A stretch of DNA of 64,000 nucleotides from Microlunatus panaciterrae (GCF_016907535.1 NZ_JAFBCF010000001.1:1984001-2048000), one strand, 5' to 3'; shown: positions 18,301-26,002, counted from the first letter of the stretch. Notes: generated from the letters alone by a model not told the origin. Numbers and translations: made by a program.

Positions 18301-18987
18301 GGGGCAGCCGCCACCCGGGCGCTGCCGGTCAACCCGCCACCGCCACCGCCGCCGCCCCCGGCCCGCAGACGGCGCTGGATCGCTGTGCTGATCGCCCTGG
18401 TCGCCCTGCTGGCCCTGACCGCGGTGATCGTCGGCCTGACCGTTTTCCGGTCTCCCGGCCGCGGATCGTCGGGCAAGCCCACCCCCAGCGCCAGCGCGCC
18501 GGCCAAGCCCACCAAGCTCAAGATCGCCTCGGCCAGCGACTTCGACCCGCAGCAGACCGGCTCCGGGCCCAAGAGCGAAAACCCCGACGAGGTCCCCAAC
18601 GCCTATGACGGCGACCCGCAGACGCGGTGGCGGACCCTGTCCTACCGCGGCGATCCCCGGTTCGGGCGGCTCAAGGACGGTCTCGGTCTGGTGCTGGATC
18701 TGGGCGAGGCCGCCAAGGTCAGCTCGGTCAAGCTGCTGTTGAGCGGCAACGGGACCGACCTCGAGATCCGGGTCCCACAATCCGATCCGGCGACCACCAT
18801 GAATGCCCCGATGACGAGCGCGGACGATTGGCGTACGGTAAGCGGTCAGAAAGACGTGGGGAAGTCCACCACCCTCTCCTTCGACCAGCCCGTCACGACC
18901 CGCTTCGTGCTGATCTACCTGACGTCCCTGCCGAAGGAGGGTGACGGCTATCGGGGCGGAATCTATGAGGTTGAGGTGTTCGGGTGA
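15310..18987 (+). CDS. murJ: MurJ-type lipid II flippase fused to a pseudokinase and an extracytoplasmic discoidin-like domain
   Basis: A 1225-residue fusion starting at GTG 15310 behind a strong AAGGAGG. Residues about 40-530 form the multi-helix MviN/MurJ domain that flips lipid II during peptidoglycan synthesis. Residues about 660-925 are a kinase fold (LGERYRLEELL) that looks inactive: the ATP-binding Lys position reads VLIHLL, the HRD loop reads YHERISPDTV and the DFG position reads KIVGL. A degenerate PxNTD-type repeat lies near 830-850. After a Pro-rich linker comes a helix at about 1021-1043, then an outside C-terminal domain resembling a discoidin/carbohydrate-binding fold. This layout matches mycobacterial MviN (Rv3910), whose pseudokinase binds FhaA. 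It overlaps sigM by 4 bp. Confidence 0.92.
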   Translation: MADTQASEMGAPDPDINPDPDVTVLDERPSTSSKLISATALMAAGTMLSRVIGFGRVALIAAVLGNGTRQAEMFTLANTVPNSIYILLAGGALNTVLVPQIVRAVKHDKDGGEAYTNRIMTAFLAIVAVITAVATALAPLIIGLYSSASWRSPAIAAQYESMVTLGYLCLPQIFFYGAFFLAGQVLNARERFGPMMFAPAANNVVSIGVFVLYLVVWGSGNDTDGAFSTQQELVLGLGATAGIAVQAAILVPFMRAAGFHYRPRFDLKGTGLGHTFRLARWTLGFVVITQVALVVVSKLASSATSGGDGAGVTVYNNAYLLWILPHSLITVSLATAMLPNASRLAAAGDLVGVRVEATRTMRLAVTALVPATVAFLTLGQPIARLLFGFGAGARDAPYIGWALMAFAIGLVPFTLQYICLRVFYALEDTRSTFFLQLAISLVNITLALAIVLPLGAPRLVATGLGLAYSGAYAFGLVLSLRKLGGKLPGLQMRELARHCLRLLAAVLPGGLVAALVCWGVSFWSTSQLARAVALVLGGLVAVGLFLLLARLLHIDEVTEIVRAVLRRGPTTDNAVDGGGSEGAELTSSHTIKAGISPDDVSSSAGARSTTTDAGPGMSDGPQDAPASTSEAGTDNTGSATSPTELPTPAMGHHPIPAGTVLGERYRLEELLADTGQTATWRAFDQVLSRSVLIHLLSPDDEREAELLAVARRAAAATDSRFLRVLDAVHSTGTAHGSYIVCEYANGQSLEIVLASGPLSGLEAAWLVREVADALSGVHVQGLYHERISPDTVIITPAGNVKIVGLLIEAALRPNTAGEVPDADSPKNPDVPQNTDGPQNTDRPQHTDRREKTDVLDLGRLLYACLVCRWPGGQNFGLAAAPPAGHRWLTPRQVRAGVSPALDSVCDQILGDPPRHRAPQLETANDIVNALTKVLGAADASSDLERRLRQPIPMVGGTDATVIRQPVGIGDLPTEQLAAVDLPDARRAPSAPQPAAGSGAAATRALPVNPPPPPPPPPARRRRWIAVLIALVALLALTAVIVGLTVFRSPGRGSSGKPTPSASAPAKPTKLKIASASDFDPQQTGSGPKSENPDEVPNAYDGDPQTRWRTLSYRGDPRFGRLKDGLGLVLDLGEAAKVSSVKLLLSGNGTDLEIRVPQSDPATTMNAPMTSADDWRTVSGQKDVGKSTTLSFDQPVTTRFVLIYLTSLPKEGDGYRGGIYEVEVFG

Positions 18988-19625
18988 CAGGGTCAGCCGC
19001 CGCCTCCGCGCCCGAGGAGTCGGTGGCGGAGGACGCTGACGCGCACCCGGGTGCGGCACGCACCGACCAGGAGCTGCTGCAGGCGCACGTCGCCGGTGAC
19101 CCGACCGCGTTCTCCGTGCTGGTCACCCGGCACAAGGACCGGCTCTGGGCGGTCGCGCTACGGACGATGCGCAATCCCGAGGAGGCGGCCGACGCGCTCC
19201 AGGACGCCTACATCTCAGCTTTCCGCCGAGCCGGCAGCTTCCGCGGCGACGCCCAGGTGACCACCTGGCTGCACCGGGTGGTGGTGAACGCCTGTCTGGA
19301 CCGGATCCGCAGGAACAAGGTGCGGGCCACCGATCCGCTGCCGGAGGACCCCGAGCGGGCGAGCGAGCTGGGCGTGGTCGAGCACGACGACCCGCTCGAG
19401 ATCAAGGAGCGACGGGCCGACGTCAACGCGGCTCTGCACCAGCTGAACGCCGACCAGCGGGCAGCACTGGTCCTGGTCGACATGGAGGGCTACTCGGTGG
19501 AGGAGGCGGCCACCATGCTCGGGTGTGCCGTCGGCACGGTCAAAAGTCGCTGTTCCAGGGGCCGGGCGCGGCTCGTGCCGTTGCTGCGGCACCTCAGGGA
19601 GCCTCCTTCGGACGGCGACGGCTGA
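18984..19625 (+). CDS. sigM: ECF RNA polymerase sigma factor, SigM-like
   Basis: A 213-residue ECF sigma factor. Region 2 runs from about 40 to 105 (FSVLVTRHKDRLWAVALRTM, then AADALQDAYISAFRRAGSF) and region 4 from about 150 to 200 (LVLVDMEGYSVEEAATMLG, then GTVKSRCSRGRARL). GTG start overlaps the murJ stop by 4 bp, as in the mycobacterial Rv3910-sigM order, which supports the SigM name. It should direct transcription of an envelope-stress regulon and be held by the anti-sigma factor encoded at 20236. A small membrane-protein gene is inserted between the two. Confidence 0.9.
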   Translation: MTGSAAASAPEESVAEDADAHPGAARTDQELLQAHVAGDPTAFSVLVTRHKDRLWAVALRTMRNPEEAADALQDAYISAFRRAGSFRGDAQVTTWLHRVVVNACLDRIRRNKVRATDPLPEDPERASELGVVEHDDPLEIKERRADVNAALHQLNADQRAALVLVDMEGYSVEEAATMLGCAVGTVKSRCSRGRARLVPLLRHLREPPSDGDG

Positions 19626-20095
19626 TGGCACACCCGCTGGAGTCCTCGTACAACTGGCGGGCACCGGTAGGAGTAGCGACGATCGGACTGATCGTGTGCG
19701 TCGGGGTGCTCTACAACGGCCGCGTCGCCGGCTGGCTGACTGTCGCACTGCTGCTGGTCGTCCTCTGGCTGCTGTTCCTCGGGATCGTCTGGCTGCGTAC
19801 CCGCGCCTACATGATGGTGGACGGGCCGATCCTCCGGGTCAGGCGGTTTCGGCACTTCCAGGAGCTCGATGGCCGGCGGGTGGCCAGGGTGGCTGAGATC
19901 CGCACGCCGAACGGGCCGTCGTACCACGTCTGGCTGCACGGTGATCAGACCCGCTACCTGGTGCCGGCGGCCCTGCTCAAGCGGGGTCACTCCACCCTGT
20001 TCGACTGGGTGCTGACCTGGTCTCCGCGGGCGGAGTTGGACCGCGGCTCGCTGCGGACGATCGACGAGCTGAGAACCCGCGGCCTACTAGAGTGA
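19625..20095 (+). CDS. Small two-helix membrane protein between sigM and its anti-sigma gene
   Basis: A 156-residue protein starting at ATG 19625, which overlaps the sigM TGA by one base, so it is translationally coupled. Two adjacent helices occupy about residues 18-57 (IGLIVCVGVLYNGRVAGWLT, VALLLVVLWLLFLGIVWL). A soluble tail follows, with a PH-like look (LRVRRFRHFQELDGRRVARV and later TRYLVPAALLKRGH). I do not recognise a named family. Its coupled position suggests a role linked to SigM control or the envelope. The frame is open upstream inside sigM but that part is shadow. Confidence 0.78.
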   Translation: MAHPLESSYNWRAPVGVATIGLIVCVGVLYNGRVAGWLTVALLLVVLWLLFLGIVWLRTRAYMMVDGPILRVRRFRHFQELDGRRVARVAEIRTPNGPSYHVWLHGDQTRYLVPAALLKRGHSTLFDWVLTWSPRAELDRGSLRTIDELRTRGLLE

Positions 20096-20137
20096 ACTGG
20101 TCCGGGACCACCGGCCACAATTTCATTTTCAACTTTC

Positions 20138-20163
20138 GGAACCCCAGCTCCAGCCGGAGCGTC
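20138..20163 (+). promoter_or_regulatory. Candidate SigM-type ECF promoter upstream of the anti-sigma gene
   Basis: GGAAC at 20138-20142 is followed after 17 bases by CGTC at 20160-20163. This agrees with the published mycobacterial SigM consensus as I recall it (GGAAC, 16-18 bases, CGTC). It lies 73 bp upstream of the anti-sigma start and downstream of sigM, so it would give extra anti-sigma transcription under SigM control. Confidence 0.55.
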
Positions 20164-20235
20164 GAACCCATCGCGTTGCAGGTCAGGGCGCACACAGCCG
20201 GGTCTGGAAGCCATTCATCTGCAGAGGGACGCAAC

Positions 20236-20949
20236 GTGTCGGTTCACATAGCCATCGAGGAGCTGGCTGACGCGGCCGAGGGCCTGCTCGACCCCGGCCG
20301 CGCCGCCGTGGTCGAGGCCCATCTCGCTGGCTGCTCGACCTGTGCGGAGGCCGCCGCGGAGCTCGCCGACGTGACCGAGCTGCTGCACAGCCAACCCGCC
20401 CCCGTGATGCCGGACGATGTGCTGGCGAGACTGACGCGCTCGGTGGCCGTCGAGAGTGAACGACGGGCGTCCACCACTGCCCAGCCCGCCGATCCGCCGG
20501 CGTCCGGAACGCGCCGACAGCCCCGGCAGACGCTGGGGAACTTCAACGACCGTCTAACCCCCAAGCCGAGGTCACGTTTCTGGTACCGCGCGCTGGCCGC
20601 CTGTGCACTGGCGGCCGCGGTCGGCTTCGGCGGCTACGTCGCCAGCGCCACCGCCGGGTTGAACGAGCCGCAGGCGGCAGTCCCGGTGCAGGTCAGCAGC
20701 ACCGGCCTCGTCCCGCAGCTCAGCCGACTGGTTTGGGACGACCCCGACCTGCATCTGTTCAGCTCCGCCTGGCGGTGTGCCCGGCAGGTGACCGACGGCA
20801 GGATCAGCGGGCTCCGGGAGGCGTACGTGGACGGTCGACCCGCGCTGCTGGTCTATCAGGAGGATGACGGTGTCAGAACGGTCACCGTGGTCACGGGTTG
20901 CGCCTCGGGCACGCCCCGGGTCGTCGAGACAGCCCGACTGAAGGGGTAG
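20236..20949 (+). CDS. Zinc-finger anti-sigma factor (partner of SigM)
   Basis: A 237-residue protein with the ZAS signature HLAGCSTC (His-x3-Cys-x2-Cys, about residues 32-39) in an N-terminal cytosolic anti-sigma domain. A linker, one helix at about 118-137 (RALAACALAAAVGFGGYVAS) and a C-terminal outside domain of about 100 residues follow. It should bind and inhibit SigM until an envelope or redox signal. GTG 20236 was chosen because GAGGGA lies 7 bases upstream. It corresponds in position to Rv3912 (RsmA) of mycobacteria. A GC-rich hairpin directly follows the stop. Confidence 0.88.
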   Translation: MSVHIAIEELADAAEGLLDPGRAAVVEAHLAGCSTCAEAAAELADVTELLHSQPAPVMPDDVLARLTRSVAVESERRASTTAQPADPPASGTRRQPRQTLGNFNDRLTPKPRSRFWYRALAACALAAAVGFGGYVASATAGLNEPQAAVPVQVSSTGLVPQLSRLVWDDPDLHLFSSAWRCARQVTDGRISGLREAYVDGRPALLVYQEDDGVRTVTVVTGCASGTPRVVETARLKG

Positions 20950-20969
20950 CCGCCGGCCGAGCACGGCGG
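20950..20969 (+). terminator. GC hairpin after the sigM/anti-sigma operon
   Basis: CCGCCG (20950-20955) and CGGCGG (20964-20969) form a 6-bp stem with an 8-base loop directly after the TAG stop. There is no T-run. The right arm overlaps the -35 element of the trxB promoter, so terminator function is only suggested. Confidence 0.4.
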
Positions 20970-20993
20970 AATATCCGTCTCGGCATCTCGGTT
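20968..20993 (+). promoter_or_regulatory. SigR/SigH-type thiol-stress promoter of trxBA
   Basis: GGAAT (20968-20972), 18 bases, then GTT (20991-20993). This is exactly the GGAAT-N18-GTT consensus known for SigR of Streptomyces and close to SigH of mycobacteria, which drive trxBA under disulfide stress. Transcription would begin about 7-10 bases later, near 21001, leaving a leader of about 70 bases before trxB. Confidence 0.72.
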
Positions 20994-21069
20994 CCTCCAG
21001 GGTAGGGTGTTGCGTCGGAGCGCTCACCCTTCCCAGCGCAGCAATCGGCACCGAGAAGCAGAGGACCAC

Positions 21070-22077
21070 ATGAGCACAGCCACTCCCGACGAAATTCGCG
21101 ACGTCATCATCGTGGGAAGCGGCCCGGCCGGATACACGGCCGCGATCTATGCCGCCAGGGCAGCGTTGAAGCCGCTCGTCTTCGAGGGGTCCATCACGGC
21201 CGGCGGTGCACTGATGAACACCACCGAGGTGGAGAACTTTCCCGGCTTTCCCGAAGGCGTCATGGGACCGGATCTGATGGACAACCTGCGTCAGCAGGCC
21301 GAGCGGTTCGGCGCCGAGCTGGTGGCCGAGGACATCACCGAGATGGACCTGACCGGCGACGTGAAGACCGTCAAGGACGGCTACGGCAACACCTTCGCCG
21401 CCCGTACGGTCATCCTGGCGACCGGCTCCGGCTACCGCAAGCTCGGTCTGCCCGACGAGGACCGGCTGTCCGGGCACGGGGTGTCCTGGTGCGCGACGTG
21501 TGACGGCTTCTTCTTCCGCGACAAGGACATCGCCGTCGTGGGTGGCGGCGACTCGGCTGTCGAGGAGGCCACCTTCCTGACCCGGTTCGCCAGGTCGGTC
21601 ACTCTCATCCACCGCCGCGACCAGCTGCGGGCCAGCAAGATCATGGCCGCCAGGGCGCACAAGGATCCGAAGATCTCCTTCGCCTGGAACAGCGCGGTGG
21701 CCGCCATCCACGGTGACAAGGCGCTGGAGGGCGTGACCCTGCGGGACACCGTCACCGGTGAGGAGCGTGAACTGGCGATCCAGGGGCTCTTCATCGCGAT
21801 CGGGCACGACCCGAGGTCGGAGCTGCTGACCGGCCAGGTGGAGCTCGACCCGGAGGGCTATGTGCTGGTCCAGCCCGGCAGCACCAGGACCAACCTCGCT
21901 GGCGTGTTCGCCTGCGGAGACCTGGTCGACCACACCTACCGGCAGGCCATCACCGCTGCGGGCACCGGCTGCTCGGCCGCCCTCGATGCCGAGCGCTACC
22001 TGGCTGACCTGTTGGACGAGGCACCGACCGTGGACGAGGCTGTGGCCGAGTTCGAGGACGTCGTCGCCGTCGGCTGA
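21070..22077 (+). CDS. trxB: Thioredoxin reductase
   Basis: A 335-residue FAD/NADPH flavoenzyme that reduces thioredoxin in the cytosol. The FAD-binding motif GSGPAG is at 16-21, the redox pair CATC near 141-144 and the NADPH motif [10 protein letters not shown] in the second Rossmann domain. The C-terminal [14 protein letters not shown] stretch is the conserved FAD-contacting segment. ATG 21070 has AGAGGA 5-6 bases upstream; the upstream in-frame TTG at 21007 lies where the transcript probably begins. Co-transcribed with trxA 46 bp downstream, and controlled by the SigR/SigH-type promoter. Confidence 0.95.
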   Translation: MSTATPDEIRDVIIVGSGPAGYTAAIYAARAALKPLVFEGSITAGGALMNTTEVENFPGFPEGVMGPDLMDNLRQQAERFGAELVAEDITEMDLTGDVKTVKDGYGNTFAARTVILATGSGYRKLGLPDEDRLSGHGVSWCATCDGFFFRDKDIAVVGGGDSAVEEATFLTRFARSVTLIHRRDQLRASKIMAARAHKDPKISFAWNSAVAAIHGDKALEGVTLRDTVTGEERELAIQGLFIAIGHDPRSELLTGQVELDPEGYVLVQPGSTRTNLAGVFACGDLVDHTYRQAITAAGTGCSAALDAERYLADLLDEAPTVDEAVAEFEDVVAVG

Positions 22078-22123
22078 GCGTCCACCCCCGACCAGACCCC
22101 GATACTGAGCTAGGAGACAACTG

Positions 22124-22447
22124 ATGGCGACCGTAAACGAAGTCACCGATGCCACATTCGCCGATGTGGTGCTGAAATCCGACAAACCTGTCCTGGTGGA
22201 CTACTGGGCCGACTGGTGCGGCCCCTGCAAGCAGGTGGCCCCGATCATCGAGGAGCTGGCTCAGTCGCACGGCGACAAGGTCACCTTCGTCAAGATGGAC
22301 ACCAACACCAACCCGGTCACCCCGGCCAACAACCACGTCCTCGGCCTGCCGACCATCCAGGTCTACGTGGGCGGCGAGCTGGTCAAGGCGTTCAAGGGCG
22401 CCAAGTCCAAGTCAGCTTTGCTGAAGGCACTCGAGGAATATCTCTGA
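22124..22447 (+). CDS. trxA: Thioredoxin
   Basis: A 107-residue thioredoxin with the active site WCGPC at 31-35 and the cis-Pro loop LGLPTIQVY. It reduces protein disulfides and is recycled by TrxB. AGGAG precedes the ATG by 7 bases. The gene ends 13 bp before the convergent isomerase gene; in mycobacteria the next gene here is cwlM, which is absent. Confidence 0.95.
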   Translation: MATVNEVTDATFADVVLKSDKPVLVDYWADWCGPCKQVAPIIEELAQSHGDKVTFVKMDTNTNPVTPANNHVLGLPTIQVYVGGELVKAFKGAKSKSALLKALEEYL

Positions 22448-22460
22448 GCATCCGGGTCGG

Positions 22461-23303
22461 TCAGAGCAGCGACTTGAGGTAGGCCAGGTTGTCGGCGGTC
22501 CGCTGTTCCAGCGGCACCTCGGTGGAGAAGTCCTCGACGGCCACCCAACCGTCGTAGCCGTGCTCGGTGAGCGCGCGGAGATAGGCACCGACGTCGGCGA
22601 CGCCCGTCTGCAGCGGAGCCCATGAGCTCTTCCACATCACGGTGCCATCCGGGGTGATGTCGATCTGCTGCCAGACGGCGTTCTTCACGTGCACATGGGC
22701 GAGGTACGGCCCGAGCAGCTGGAAGGCCCACAGATGGTCCTCCTGGCCCTCAATCAACAGGTTGCCCAGGTCGTGGATGACCCCGACGGCCTCCGGGTCG
22801 AGACCGTCGAGCAGCCGGAACGCGGCCGAGGCGGAGGCGGTCAAGGTGCGGTGGTGCAGCTCGACCAGCGCCTTCACCCCGTGCGCCGCGGCCCGCTCGG
22901 CCACCCAAACGAAGTCCTGGCGAGCGGCGACGAATGCGTCCCGGTAGTTCTGACCCGGCTCGACCCCCGGCACCGTAACCCGGACCTGGGGGGCACCGAG
23001 CTGAGCTGTGGCCGCCAGCATCCGTTCGACGTTGTCGTGGTCGAAGCACTTGACGTAGCCGCCCACCCCGGAGAACTCCAGCCCGGCATCTCTGGTGATT
23101 CTGGCGATCTCCGGCAGCCGCTGCTCCAGCCCGGTCATCGGCCAGGTGGCCCGGTTGCCCGACCAGAAGCCGGCGTCGCCGGTGGGCTCCGCCTGGTCGG
23201 TGATGCGCCACTCGATCCCGTCCCAGCCCTGGGCGGCGAGCGTCGTCGCAGCCTCCTGTGGTGTCCAGTCGGGGGTCGAGGCGGTGAACACGGAGAACTT
23301 CAT
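22461..23303 (-). CDS. Sugar phosphate isomerase/epimerase-like TIM-barrel protein
   Basis: A 280-residue AP-endonuclease-2-like TIM barrel. Metal-ligand candidates lie in LVELHHR, VGVIHDLGN, HVHVKN and WVAVEDF, the pattern of xylose-isomerase-like sugar isomerases and epimerases. No signal peptide. It stands alone, facing trxA. A LacI-type palindrome lies 33 bp upstream of its start, and other sugar genes in the window have similar boxes, so it probably serves carbohydrate catabolism. The exact sugar is unknown. Confidence 0.82.
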   Translation of the reverse strand: MKFSVFTASTPDWTPQEAATTLAAQGWDGIEWRITDQAEPTGDAGFWSGNRATWPMTGLEQRLPEIARITRDAGLEFSGVGGYVKCFDHDNVERMLAATAQLGAPQVRVTVPGVEPGQNYRDAFVAARQDFVWVAERAAAHGVKALVELHHRTLTASASAAFRLLDGLDPEAVGVIHDLGNLLIEGQEDHLWAFQLLGPYLAHVHVKNAVWQQIDITPDGTVMWKSSWAPLQTGVADVGAYLRALTEHGYDGWVAVEDFSTEVPLEQRTADNLAYLKSLL

Positions 23304-23335
23304 GGCTCAGAACCCTAGTGACTCGCAGGCCGCAT

Positions 23336-23350
23336 GGGCAAACGTTTCCC
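23336..23350. promoter_or_regulatory. LacI-family operator-like palindrome upstream of the isomerase gene
   Basis: GGGCAAACGTTTCCC contains a perfect 8-bp core AAACGTTT with GGG/CCC ends. It lies 33 bp upstream of the isomerase start codon, between divergent genes, and could control either one. Confidence 0.55.
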
Positions 23351-23421
23351 TGGATTGCCCCTAGCTGGATACAGAAAGTCCCGATATGCCCAGGTGGCCC
23401 CGAATACGGAAGACTGCCCCG

Positions 23422-24546
23422 GTGCGCACCATGGGAGTCGAGGAAGAGCTGCTGTTGGTCGACGCCGACACCGGGGAGGCGCGCGCCGTGGCGGCGGCGG
23501 CGCTGCGCTATGCCTCTCAGCTCGAGCTCGACGGTGCCGCCGACGACGTCGACGCGCCGCACCCTCCCGGGGGCACGCTGACAGCCGAGCTGCAGCAGGA
23601 GCAGATCGAGACCGACACCCGGCCCCAGCTGCGGCTGGTAGACCTCGCCGAGGAGCTGCGGAGCTGGCGTCGCCGGGCCGACCAGGTGGCCGCAGCGGCC
23701 GGTGCCCGCGTGGCGGCACTGGCCACCTCGCCGTTACCGGTACACCCCCAGATCACCGGCACACCGCGCTATCGCTCAATGGTTGAGCACTTCGGCCTCA
23801 CCTCGGTCGAGCAGCTGATCTGCGGCCTGCACGTGCACGTCTCGGTGGACTCCGCCGAGGAGGCGGTGGCGGTGCTCGATCGGGTGCGCACCTGGCTGCC
23901 GGTCCTGTTGGCGCTGTCGGCCAACTCGCCCTACTGGCAGGGACAGAACACAGGCTATGCCAGCTTTCGTTCGCAGGCCATGCTGCGCTGGCCGTCGGCC
24001 GGACCGACCGATGTGCTCGGCTCGGCCGAGGCCTACCGGCAGCTGCTGGACGACATGATCGGCTCCGGGGTGATCCTGGACCCGGGGATGGTCTACTTCG
24101 ATGCTCGGGTGTCCCAGCGCTATCCCACCGTGGAGATCCGGATCGCCGACGTCTGTCTGCGGGTGGATGACACCGTACTGATCGCGGCCCTGTCTCGGGC
24201 CCTGGTCGAGACCGCCGCTCGCGAGTGGCGGTCCGGCCGGCAGCCTGAGCCGGTACGTTCCCAACTGGTCCGGATGGCCGCCTGGCGGGCCGGCCGCTCC
24301 TCCATCGACGCGGAGCTGCTGGACCCCCGCACCAGTCAGCCCAGGCCGGCGAAGGAGGTCATCGCGGACCTGCTGGACCATGTTCGCCCAGCGTTGCACG
24401 AAGCCGGCGATGAGACCTGGGTGGAAGCTGCGGTGGCCCGGGTGCTCGAACACGGCACCGGTGCCCATCGGCAACGGGCCGTGTTCGAGCGGTCAGGCTC
24501 TCTGGTCGACGTCGTCCGTGACGCGGTGGAGCAGACCCAGTCGTAA
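23422..24546 (+). CDS. Carboxylate-amine ligase, glutamate-cysteine ligase GCS2/YbdK family
   Basis: A protein of about 374 residues with the family start MGVEEELLLVDADTGEA and later motifs LQQEQIETDTRPQ, ICGLHVHVSVDS, and RYPTVEIRIADVCL. It belongs to the GCS2 (YbdK/EgtA-like) family of ATP-dependent ligases that couple a carboxylate to an amine. It might make gamma-glutamylcysteine, but many YbdK proteins have only weak such activity, so the reaction is uncertain. I prefer GTG 23422 because GGAAGA precedes it by 8 bases and the conserved motif begins four residues in; ATG 23386 is possible. The stop is followed within 7 bp by a hairpin repeat. Confidence 0.85.
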   Translation: MRTMGVEEELLLVDADTGEARAVAAAALRYASQLELDGAADDVDAPHPPGGTLTAELQQEQIETDTRPQLRLVDLAEELRSWRRRADQVAAAAGARVAALATSPLPVHPQITGTPRYRSMVEHFGLTSVEQLICGLHVHVSVDSAEEAVAVLDRVRTWLPVLLALSANSPYWQGQNTGYASFRSQAMLRWPSAGPTDVLGSAEAYRQLLDDMIGSGVILDPGMVYFDARVSQRYPTVEIRIADVCLRVDDTVLIAALSRALVETAAREWRSGRQPEPVRSQLVRMAAWRAGRSSIDAELLDPRTSQPRPAKEVIADLLDHVRPALHEAGDETWVEAAVARVLEHGTGAHRQRAVFERSGSLVDVVRDAVEQTQS

Positions 24547-24552
24547 TGCGCG

Positions 24553-24588
24553 CTGAGCCTGTCGAAGAGCGCCCTTCGACAGGCTCAG
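24553..24588. terminator. Hairpin repeat CTGAGCCTGTCGAAG / CTTCGACAGGCTCAG
   Basis: Perfect 15-bp arms (24553-24567 and 24574-24588) with a 6-base loop, between convergent genes. It is the same element as at 11707-11747 and forms a very stable stem at the end of the YbdK-type gene. Confidence 0.75.
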
Positions 24589-24691
24589 GGCACGGCCGAC
24601 AGGCTCAGGGCACGGCCGACAGGCTCAGGGCACGGCCGACAGGCTCAGGGCACGGCCGACAGGCTCAGGACACGGCCGACAGGCTCAGGAC
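24578..24691. repeat. 20-bp tandem array derived from the hairpin arm
   Basis: The unit GACAGGCTCAGGGCACGGCC starts at 24578, 24598, 24618, 24638 and 24658, with a sixth partial copy at 24678. The last copies carry GGACA instead of GGGCA. The unit contains the right half of the hairpin, so one arm was amplified. It ends next to the stop of the GH29 gene. Confidence 0.93.
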
Positions 24692-24692
24692 A

Positions 24693-25967
24693 TCACCGCA
24701 GGAAGAGCTCGACCACCGGGACTGCGACAGCAGGGTGCTGCACCGGCAACTGCAGGGTCAAGGTGCCGGCCGGTTGGCCGCCCGGGGTGGTGTTCTGCGC
24801 CTGCTGGTCGGGGTCGACCTCGGTGAACTTGATCTCGGAGGCGTCATGCAGGAACTGGGCGTAGGCGACCTTGCCGGCCAGGCCGGCCAGGTGCACGTGC
24901 CGCATCGGCCAGGCGAACAGGTGCAGATAAAGCCGGTTGCCCACCTGGGTGTAGCGGCAGTCCACCGGCGCCTGGTGGTCGGAATGCCCGGCGCCGTAGA
25001 TCGAACGTGAGTTCAGCCGCATCCACTCCCCTACCCCGGCCAGGCTCTCGATGGCGCGCGGGTCGAGGTTGCCACGACCGGTCGGGCCGACGTTGAGCAG
25101 CAGGTTGCCGTCCTTCGACACCCCGTCCACCAGCATCCGCACCAGCAGATCGACCGACTTGTAGTCGTTGTTGTCGCGGTCGTAGCCCCAGCTGCCGTTG
25201 AGGGTCTGGCAGGCCTCCCAGATCGCGGGCTTGCCGTCGACCATCATCGGGCCGGCCGGCTGGTACTGCTCCGGCGTCACCAGGTCGCCCGGCAGGTCGA
25301 GCCGGTCATTGACGATGATGCTGGGCTGCAGCTCGCGCACCATCGCCATCAGGGTCTCGGAGTCCCAGTCCTCCTTGCCCTTGCCCGGGAAGTCTGAGCC
25401 GAGCCGGCCGCCCGGGTAGGAGAAGTCGAAGAAGATGTAGTCGATCTGCCCGTAGTTGCTGAGCAGCTCGCGCACCTGCCCGTGCAGGTAGGTCCGGTAC
25501 TTCGCCATGTCCTTCTTGGCGTTCTGCTCCGCGACGTCGGGTTGCCCGCGGTGCGGGTGGATCGCGTCGATGGTGAAGTCGGGGTGATGCCAGTCGATGA
25601 TCGAGTGATAGAAGCCGACCTTCAGGCCCGCCTCGCGGACGGCCTCGACGTACTCGGCGATGGCGTCCTTGCCGTAGGGCGTCTTGGGGGCCTTGTAGTC
25701 GGTGAGCTGGGAGTCCCACAGGCAGAAGCCGTCATGGTGCTTCGTGGTCAGCACCACATACTTCATGCCGGCGTTCTTCGCGGCCTGGGCCCACTCGCGG
25801 GGGTCGTACAGGTCGGCCTCGAAGTAGTCGGCGTACTTGTCGTACTCGCCCTGTGGGATCTGCTCCCTGCTCATCACCCACTCGTGTCGCGCGGCCAGGG
25901 CATACAGGCCCCAGTGCACGAACATGCCGAAGCGATCATGGGTGAACCAAGCGTGCTCGGGGTTCAT
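24693..25967 (-). CDS. Alpha-L-fucosidase, GH29
   Basis: A 424-residue GH29 enzyme. The N-terminal WFTHDRFGMFVHWGLYAL, YVVLTTKHHDGFCLWDS (about 70-86) and the nucleophile Asp181 in YIFFDFSYPGG are clear family marks; the FGMFVHWG and KHHDGF motifs bind fucose. It lacks a signal peptide, so it probably cleaves imported fucosylated oligosaccharides. It follows the sugar ABC importer genes on the same strand after a 162-bp gap that holds its own operator-like palindrome. GGAG lies 7 bases upstream of the ATG. Confidence 0.92.
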   Translation of the reverse strand: MNPEHAWFTHDRFGMFVHWGLYALAARHEWVMSREQIPQGEYDKYADYFEADLYDPREWAQAAKNAGMKYVVLTTKHHDGFCLWDSQLTDYKAPKTPYGKDAIAEYVEAVREAGLKVGFYHSIIDWHHPDFTIDAIHPHRGQPDVAEQNAKKDMAKYRTYLHGQVRELLSNYGQIDYIFFDFSYPGGRLGSDFPGKGKEDWDSETLMAMVRELQPSIIVNDRLDLPGDLVTPEQYQPAGPMMVDGKPAIWEACQTLNGSWGYDRDNNDYKSVDLLVRMLVDGVSKDGNLLLNVGPTGRGNLDPRAIESLAGVGEWMRLNSRSIYGAGHSDHQAPVDCRYTQVGNRLYLHLFAWPMRHVHLAGLAGKVAYAQFLHDASEIKFTEVDPDQQAQNTTPGGQPAGTLTLQLPVQHPAVAVPVVELFLR

Positions 25968-26002
25968 TCAGCGACTCCATCGTCTGGTGCGGTAAGGGAT
26001 CA

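Noticed and set aside
24578-24691. CRISPR array
   Set aside because: The 20-bp units are contiguous with no spacers, and no cas genes are present.
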